Origin: Ardenticatenales bacterium
GTDB taxonomy: Bacteria; Chloroflexota; Anaerolineae; Promineifilales; Promineifilaceae
Assembly: GCA_020634515.1 (NCBI GenBank)
Contig: JACKBL010000006.1
Span: forward strand, 124,001-188,000
Reading direction: 5' to 3'
Length of the DNA stretch: 64,000 bases
Part shown: piece by piece, positions 58,903-64,000 of the stretch
How the letters are laid out: each line of letters starts with the position of its first letter
How positions within the stretch are numbered: position 1 is the stretch's first letter
Position numbers and translations under genes: made by a program
Notes under the pieces: generated by a model
Seen by the model: the letters and a program-made list of their open reading frames with translations, nothing else
The model's database searches: none
What the model was told of the DNA's origin: nothing

Positions 58903-59538
58903 TTAGTTGGTGTTTGACGGTGGGCGCAGACCATCGAGGAAGACGGTGATCATCGCTTCCAGATATTCCGCGTCGGCCTGAGCCGGTGGCGTGTCATCCA
59001 TGTTGGCGAAGTGCTGGATGACGTGTCGGCTCTGGAACCAATGGGTGGTGAGCGCCAGGGCCATCGCCAGAATGGTTTCCGCCGGGACGTCGGCGCGGAT
59101 GGAGGCGTTGGCCTGCGCTTGCCGGATGCGCGCCAGCATCTGGCGGCCAATCTCCTGCCCTGTTTCCATACCCGTGGGATCCTCCATCAGTTGCAGCCAG
59201 GAGAGCAGGCGCACCACATGCGGGTTCTGCTGGAAAAAGTCGAAACGGCTGCGCAGCGCGTTCCGTACGAAGGGGGTTGGCCGGCCATCATCCTGATCCA
59301 GGATTTGCTGCTGGTGTGCCAGGTAGTCGCTGTACGTGTGTGACTTGACTGCCTGCCACAGTTCCTGTTTTGAGCCGAAGTAGTGGTGAATCAGGCTTTG
59401 CGTGACGCCGCTATGGCGGGCGATGGCGTTCATGGAAACGCCATCAAAGCCTTTTTCCAGGAACAGATCCAGGGCGCTGCTCAGGATTTTGGCGCGTTTT
59501 TCGTCAGGATCGTGTTTGCGTTTGCCAGACATGGGCAC
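58903..59538 (-). CDS. TetR/AcrR-family regulator
   Basis: 211 aa. HTH: KRAKILSSALDLFLEKGFDG, VSMNAIARHSGVTQSLIHHY, FGSKQELWQAVKSH, the canonical TetR N-terminal domain. The C-terminal ligand domain (FDFFQQNPHVVRLLSWLQLM and beyond) is not specific. It is the first gene of the minus-strand catabolic run and probably controls it. Confidence 0.93.
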   Translation of the reverse strand: MPMSGKRKHDPDEKRAKILSSALDLFLEKGFDGVSMNAIARHSGVTQSLIHHYFGSKQELWQAVKSHTYSDYLAHQQQILDQDDGRPTPFVRNALRSRFDFFQQNPHVVRLLSWLQLMEDPTGMETGQEIGRQMLARIRQAQANASIRADVPAETILAMALALTTHWFQSRHVIQHFANMDDTPPAQADAEYLEAMITVFLDGLRPPSNTN

Positions 59539-59569
59539 TCAAAACAGTCGCGGTGAGTCAATCGCGCGG

Positions 59570-60874
59570 TTATTCTTCTTCGTCATCAAGCCAAACGAGA
59601 AACACGTCATTGTCGTCATCATTGTCGTCATCGTGGGACGGGTACTGCTCCGGAGCCACGCCATGTGATTCGATAATGGCTGCCTCTTTCAGAGACATTT
59701 CCGTATCTATTTTTTCCAGTGTGACCTGAAACTCCCACCAATCTCCAAAATCAAACACAAAGCGCATGGTTCCCCTGATAGACAGAGGCACGTCACCGAC
59801 CTTAACGTTGTCGGTCCACGGGCCTTCCTCTATGTAGGGGTGGTTGACCTGTTCCAGCATGCCCAGGCGGTTGGGGTAGGAAAACATGTGCAGGTGATCG
59901 TGATCAAATTCCACGGAATTGGTGATGGCGTAAGCAAGATTGATGAGCGTGTCGTTTGCGGATATGGCTATCCGTCGCCATATGTTTTTGTCCAGGGACA
60001 CCTTGAAGATATGCACGCCCTCCCGAAATGCGGTTTTCTGGAGGAAAAGATTGTTCTGCCACGCAGGCCAGTAAGGTTGCAACCAGTTTTGTACCACGCC
60101 ATAGGTAACTGACAGATCTTTCATTGAGCGCATGTATAGGTCGAAGTCCGCGTGAGCCTGTTTCATCAAAACCTTCAGGAGGGCGTTTCCCAGCGGCGTG
60201 CGGGATATGCGTTCGATATGCCACCCCTTGCCAATGATGGGGGGCGCGTCCTGCACCTCAATGAGGCCGAACAGCCGCAGCAAGCCCAAATTGTGCCATC
60301 CTGGCTCGTAGCTGAAGTACGCTTCGTCGCGGGCGTTAGTGGTAAGGTCCCAGCCTTCTTCGGGAACATTCATGAAGAACTCCGTCCATTTGCGGAGGGT
60401 ATCCGAGGAACTTCCCATCCAGCCGCGCTCTTCGCCGAGGATTTCCACGTTGCCCCGCAGGAGCCATGTTTCCAACAGCACGCCGTATTTCTCTATGGGA
60501 CTCAATTGTTGCCATAAGTCGTAGAGGGTTTCGTCTATGAGTAGAGAGGTTTTTTTGCCGGTTGTGCCGGCATGAGTCAATCCCGACGCGCGTACCAACA
60601 AATACAGTCCATGAACGGGTGGGAGAGACTTCTGCACGGGACGCCGCAAGCCCAGTTCCACCGGCTGCGTCAACAGCGCGTTGATCTCCATCAACGCTTT
60701 CATCGGCAACTGACCCTTTGCCGTTAGCGCCAGGCTGGTTTTCCGCACGTATGATAATAGCGCTTCAAAATCCGGCAGAATAGAGCCGGGCATCCTCTCT
60801 TGCCCAACGACGCTGCGCACGAGTCGTTCATCGTCTGCCGATACCTTGAAGTTGCGACGAAAAGGCGATACCAT
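59570..60874 (-). CDS. Unknown protein with C-terminal pRiA4b ORF-3-like domain
   Basis: 434 aa. The N-terminal 270 residues (VRKTSLALTAKGQLPMKALM, LLIDETLYDLWQQLSPIEKY, GLLRLFGLIEVQ) include winged-helix-like stretches and no known family. The last 150 residues match the pRiA4b ORF-3 fold: HIFKVSLDKNIWRRIAISAN, FDHDHLHMFSYPNRLG and FVFDFGDWWEFQVTLEKI. A very acidic tail (DDDNDDDND, DDEEE) ends it. The same domain stands alone at 20894. Function unknown. Confidence 0.82.
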   Translation of the reverse strand: MVSPFRRNFKVSADDERLVRSVVGQERMPGSILPDFEALLSYVRKTSLALTAKGQLPMKALMEINALLTQPVELGLRRPVQKSLPPVHGLYLLVRASGLTHAGTTGKKTSLLIDETLYDLWQQLSPIEKYGVLLETWLLRGNVEILGEERGWMGSSSDTLRKWTEFFMNVPEEGWDLTTNARDEAYFSYEPGWHNLGLLRLFGLIEVQDAPPIIGKGWHIERISRTPLGNALLKVLMKQAHADFDLYMRSMKDLSVTYGVVQNWLQPYWPAWQNNLFLQKTAFREGVHIFKVSLDKNIWRRIAISANDTLINLAYAITNSVEFDHDHLHMFSYPNRLGMLEQVNHPYIEEGPWTDNVKVGDVPLSIRGTMRFVFDFGDWWEFQVTLEKIDTEMSLKEAAIIESHGVAPEQYPSHDDDNDDDNDVFLVWLDDEEE

Positions 60875-61215
60875 GTTTCACCTCTGGAAGATTAATGACG
60901 TATGGTGGAGTATTAGCCGATGGCTATTCGCGTGGAGTATAACGCAAAATAGATTGATTAGTCAATCTGTTTCTTCGCCTCGGATGCCGTGAAGAATCTC
61001 AACATCGCATCAGAAATGCCGCGCACTTTGCCGGCATCGCTCGCTCCCGCCGGAATGTTACATATTGCTTACAGGTTGCCAAAAAGGGCGCGGCGGCGGA
61101 CGTCATCAGGTAAGATAGGGTCAACGGGTCGCGTCAGGAAGGACAATACGCCATAAGTAGCTGCCTGTAGCCTGGCGACACAAACATATAGCAGACACCC
61201 TTTTGCGAGGATAGC
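60875..61215. other. Divergent intergenic region
   Basis: A palindrome AGATTGATTAGTCAATCT at 60951-60968 lies 76 nt upstream of the 59570 gene start and could be an operator. TGCCGGCA occurs near 61029. No gene is supported. Confidence 0.5.
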
Positions 61216-61953
61216 ATGACAGTAACGGAAACCACCCAAACGACAACGGTCGCAACCTTTTGGCGGCGGCATGGCGCAAAACTGGGGGCGCTTGCTTTTT
61301 GGGCGCTGGTGCTGGGCGGCTACTGGTGGTACGCCAACCGGAATGGCCTTACCCTCCAGGAGACGCTGACGCTGGTCGCCCATCTCCTCACTGGCAGTAT
61401 CTGGGGACCGCTGGCATACATCCTGCTATACGCCTTGCGCCCGCTCATCTTTTTCCCGGCGACGCTGCTGACGGTGCTTTCCGGCTTCCTGTTTGGGCCC
61501 TGGGGGATTCTGTACACCATCCTGGGAAGCAATACATCGGCAATGGTCGCGTATGGTGTCGGACGGTATTTCGGTCAGGGGGTGCTGGAAGGGGAGGAGA
61601 ATGCCAGTGTGGTACAGCGGTATGCGCAGCGGATGCGCCAAAACAGCTTTGAAACGGTCTTGCTCATGCGGCTGCTATTCCTGCCTTATGATCTGGTAAA
61701 CTACGCGGGCGGGTTTTTGCGCATCAACTGGAAGGCCTTTCTGGCGGCAACGGCGATCGGCTCCATTCCGGGCACGATTTCGTTTGTGTTGTTGGGAACG
61801 TCGTTTGGCACGTTGGAGGCGCTGCTGGCGGGCGAGTACAGGCTGAATCCGGTGACGCTGGTGCTTTCGGTGGCGTTAATTGCCGGCAGTATCGCCCTCT
61901 CCCGCCACTTCAAAAAACGAGAATCCACCGCACCACCTTCCCAGAAGTTATGA
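61216..61953 (+). CDS. TVP38/TMEM64 (VTT domain) membrane protein
   Basis: 245 aa integral membrane protein: LGALAFWALVLGGYWWYANR (TM1), a YALRPLIFFPATLLTVLSGF segment, the family signature LFGPWGILYTILGSNTSAMV, YGVGRYFG, LLMRLLFLPYDLVNYAGGFL and a last TM. VTT/DedA-related proteins move lipids or solutes across membranes. In Chloroflexota and cyanobacteria it often sits before a mercuric reductase-like flavoprotein, as here. GCGAGGATAGC precedes the ATG. Confidence 0.94.
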   Translation: MTVTETTQTTTVATFWRRHGAKLGALAFWALVLGGYWWYANRNGLTLQETLTLVAHLLTGSIWGPLAYILLYALRPLIFFPATLLTVLSGFLFGPWGILYTILGSNTSAMVAYGVGRYFGQGVLEGEENASVVQRYAQRMRQNSFETVLLMRLLFLPYDLVNYAGGFLRINWKAFLAATAIGSIPGTISFVLLGTSFGTLEALLAGEYRLNPVTLVLSVALIAGSIALSRHFKKRESTAPPSQKL

Positions 61954-61998
61954 TGAAATCGCGCTTCCGCCAAGTCTTGCTCGCCCACGGAGACCCTC

Positions 61999-63516
61999 AT
62001 GACCACATCCATCCAAATTCCCCCCTTTGATGCTTACAACCAGGAACTTGTGGCGAACGCCCATCCGCCGGATTGGCAAAACCCCACACCCACCGGACGC
62101 TACAATCTGCTCGTCGTCGGCGGCGGCACGGCGGGGTTGGTCAGCGCCGTGGGCGCGGCAGGACTGGGCGCGAAAGTGGCCCTGGTGGAAAAGCATCTGC
62201 TCGGCGGCGACTGCCTCAACGTGGGCTGCGTTCCCTCCAAGACGCTCATTCGTTCCGCCAAAGCCGTCGGGGACATCCGCCGCGCCGCCGCCGTGGGCGT
62301 GTATGTGCCCGCGCCCGTCACCGTGGACTTTGCCGCCGTGATGACGCGCGTGCGCCGCGTCCGCGCCGAACTGAGTCATCACGACTCCGCCTTTCGCTTC
62401 CGCAAGCTGGGCATAGACCTCTACCTGGGCGAAGGGGCGTTCACGGGACCGGATTCGTTCCAGGTGGACGGGCGCACCATTCGCTTCCAGAAAGCGGTGA
62501 TTGCCACGGGCGCGCGCCCGGCGCACATTCCCATCCCCGGACTTGCGGAGGCCGGCTACCTGACGAACGAGCGTGTTTTTGAGCTGACCGCGCTGCCGCC
62601 GCGCCTGGCCGTGATCGGCGCGGGTCCGATTGGCGTGGAAATGGCGCAAGCGTTCGCCCGCCTGGGCAGCCAGGTGACGATGATGGATATTTTGCCCGTT
62701 TTTGGCGGCCTGCGTGACCCGGATGGCCTGGCGCTGATGGCGCGGACGTTTTCCGAGGACGGCATGACGATGTGGTTGGAGAGCGGCATCCAGCAGGTGA
62801 CGGCGCGCGACGGGGAAAAGGTGCTGACGGTGACGCACCAGGGGGAGACAAAGACGCTGGTGGTGGATGAAATCCTGCTGGCCGCCGGACGCCGCCCGAA
62901 CATTGAGGGGCTGAACCTGGAAGCGGCGGGGGTGGCGACGACGAAGAAGGGCATACAGGTCAACGATTTCTTGCAGACGACGAACAAGGAGATTTACGCG
63001 GCGGGGGATGTGGCGCTGGCGCAGCAGTTCACGCATACGGCGGACGCAGCGGCGCGCATTGTGTTGCAAAATGCGTTGTTCCTGGGTCGCAAAAAGGTGA
63101 GCGATTTAATTATTCCCTGGACGGTGTACACGGACCCGGAGATCGCCCATGTGGGTCTGTTTGACTATGAAGCGGAGGAGCGGGGGATGGCGGTGGATAC
63201 ATTTATGACGCCGATTGGAGAGACGGATCGCGGGCGCACGGATGGGGAGGAGGCGGGTTTTGTGAAGATTTACGTGAAAAAGGGGACGGATAGCATTCTG
63301 GGGGCGACGATTATTGCCCGTCATGCGGGTGAGATGATTAGTGAGGTGACGACGGCGATGAATGCCGGCATTGGCCTCAACAAAATGACGCAAATCATCC
63401 ACCCATACCCCACCCAGGCCGAAGCCATCCGCAAAACCGCCGACACCTGGAACCGCACCCGCCTGACCCCTCTCGTCGCCACCATCTTTGACAAATGGCT
63501 CTCCTGGCGACGATAG
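61999..63516 (+). CDS. Mercuric reductase-like FAD disulfide oxidoreductase
   Basis: 505 aa. FAD-binding NLLVVGGGTAGLVSAVGAAG, redox-active disulfide GGDCLNVGCVPSKTLIRSAK, NAD-binding RLAVIGAGPIGVEMAQAFAR, second FAD motif TNKEIYAAGDVALAQQFTHT, and the dimer interface HPYPTQAEAIRKTADTWNRT with the catalytic HPYPT His. It lacks the extra N-terminal metal-binding domain and the C-terminal cysteine pair of MerA, so it is not a true mercuric reductase. It may reduce a low-molecular-weight disulfide or a quinone in concert with the TVP38 membrane protein. Confidence 0.92.
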   Translation: MTTSIQIPPFDAYNQELVANAHPPDWQNPTPTGRYNLLVVGGGTAGLVSAVGAAGLGAKVALVEKHLLGGDCLNVGCVPSKTLIRSAKAVGDIRRAAAVGVYVPAPVTVDFAAVMTRVRRVRAELSHHDSAFRFRKLGIDLYLGEGAFTGPDSFQVDGRTIRFQKAVIATGARPAHIPIPGLAEAGYLTNERVFELTALPPRLAVIGAGPIGVEMAQAFARLGSQVTMMDILPVFGGLRDPDGLALMARTFSEDGMTMWLESGIQQVTARDGEKVLTVTHQGETKTLVVDEILLAAGRRPNIEGLNLEAAGVATTKKGIQVNDFLQTTNKEIYAAGDVALAQQFTHTADAAARIVLQNALFLGRKKVSDLIIPWTVYTDPEIAHVGLFDYEAEERGMAVDTFMTPIGETDRGRTDGEEAGFVKIYVKKGTDSILGATIIARHAGEMISEVTTAMNAGIGLNKMTQIIHPYPTQAEAIRKTADTWNRTRLTPLVATIFDKWLSWRR

Positions 63517-63555
63517 CAACGGGAAACTGAACTGGACTCCGGCGTTTTGGGTGTG

Positions 63556-63602
63556 GAGGCTTCAGCCGGCCCACATATGGGGGGTGACCCGGCTAAAGCC
63601 TC
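63556..63602. repeat. GAGGCTTCAGCC hairpin
   Basis: GAGGCTTCAGCCGG and CCCGGCTAAAGCCTC form an imperfect stem around CACATATGGGGGG. It could end the oxidoreductase transcript; no T tract follows. Confidence 0.6.
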
Positions 63603-63693
63603 GACTCCGAGCACCCTATATGGAATTCGCCAAACTCCAGAACTGAAAACAATCAACTGCCAACGACCAACGGATTGCACACATGGAGGTTTC

Positions 63694-64000
63694 ATGAAAG
63701 GAAAATATAGTGCCCTTGTCTTGATCGCACTGCTAATCACCCTGCCGCTGGTTGCCTGCGGTGGGCAAAATAGCGGGTCGGCGGACCATGACGACAGCAT
63801 GGCGCAAAGTACCTCAAGCGAAACCATGAGCGAAGCCGACGACATGAGCGAGGCGGCGGACGCGGATGCAATGGAAGAAATGGCCCCACCGGACGCGCCG
63901 CCGCCGCCGGGATACGAAGGGAAAGCGTGGGCCGACATCCTCGCCGACGCCAGAGGACAAACCGTCAACTGGTATATGTGGGGAGGCAGCGACCTGATCA
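63694..64000 (+). CDS. YnjB-like ABC substrate-binding lipoprotein (partial)
   Basis: Starts at ATG 63694 with GGAGG 4-5 nt upstream and runs off the window end; 102 codons are visible. Lipoprotein signal ALVLIALLITLPLVACGGQN, then an acidic, Met/Ser-rich linker. The mature part begins GYEGKAWADILADARGQTVN with WYMWGGSDLI, which is the start typical of COG4134/YnjB solute-binding proteins. The rest of the gene and, probably, its permease and ATPase lie beyond the window. Confidence 0.85.
   Translation, partial: MKGKYSALVLIALLITLPLVACGGQNSGSADHDDSMAQSTSSETMSEADDMSEAADADAMEEMAPPDAPPPPGYEGKAWADILADARGQTVNWYMWGGSDLI

Noticed and set aside
61999..63516. True mercuric reductase
   Set aside because: It lacks the MerA N-terminal metal-binding domain and C-terminal cysteine pair, and no mer genes are nearby.
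1..64000. tRNA or rRNA genes
   Set aside because: I found no cloverleaf-type sequence with a TTCGAATC-like arm or any rRNA segment when reading both strands; a covariance search would be decisive.

Overview
The window looks like chromosomal DNA of a Chloroflexota bacterium (Anaerolineae-like). This is inferred from the high G+C, F420-dependent enzymes, BMP-type nucleoside transport beside molybdenum hydroxylases, and the TVP38 plus mercuric-reductase-like pair; no rRNA or tRNA is present to confirm it. The palindromic octamer TGCCGGCA is spread over nearly the whole window (more than 50 copies by eye, about 2 expected). At many copies the local GC skew flips from G-rich to C-rich, which I consider the most unusual signal here.

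Layout. (1) 1-5 kb: pentapeptide-repeat membrane protein, TypA GTPase overlapping a Ppx/GppA-HD protein. (2) 5-9.5 kb: minus-strand accessory genes (three-TM protein, rhodanese, frameshifted CPBP protease, quinone oxidoreductase, HigBA-type toxin-antitoxin, Doc-like relic) separated by copies of a shared intergenic element, resembling a cassette array. (3) 9.6-12 kb: group II intron relic cut by an insertion sequence whose transposase is itself frameshifted. (4) 12.5-16.3 kb: two overlapping genes, an unknown winged-helix-like protein and a double-HKD phospholipase D-like protein, a candidate defence operon almost free of the TGCCGGCA motif. (5) 16.7-25.3 kb: DUF4256 protein, a DUF488-RecQ fusion, then a divergent set of SWIM-finger, pRiA4b ORF-3-like, SNF2 helicase and zinc-ribbon partner genes.

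(6) 25.4-50 kb: a large purine/nucleoside catabolic locus: GntR regulator, BMP lipoprotein with three ABC components, a two-gene molybdenum hydroxylase, carbamate kinase, YgeY-type M20 hydrolase, YgeW-type carbamoyltransferase, two PLP fold-type II enzymes, F420:NADP reductase, a one-piece XdhD-type hydroxylase, SsnA, 8-oxoguanine deaminase and an F420-dependent LLM oxidoreductase. The set mirrors the anaerobic uric acid/2,8-dioxopurine pathway (ygeW-ygeY-arcC-ssnA-xdhD), with ATP regained through carbamoyl phosphate, but lacks ygeX, ygfK and hyuA and contains other PLP and F420 enzymes. (7) 50-52.2 kb: decay zone with HicB, a 5'-truncated HicA and an RmuC pseudogene joined by a 41-bp repeat. 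(8) 52.2-59.6 kb: a minus-strand catabolic run (TetR, TPP enzyme, Zn alcohol dehydrogenase, SDR, MatB-like ligase, VOC protein). (9) 59.6-64 kb: pRiA4b-domain protein, TVP38, flavin disulfide oxidoreductase and the start of a YnjB-like lipoprotein.

Intergenic DNA is full of palindromic repeats. One is a 95-bp MITE with GTAAC/GTTAC ends and perfect 8-bp target duplications at three copies; one of these copies supplies the stop codon of the recQ gene.
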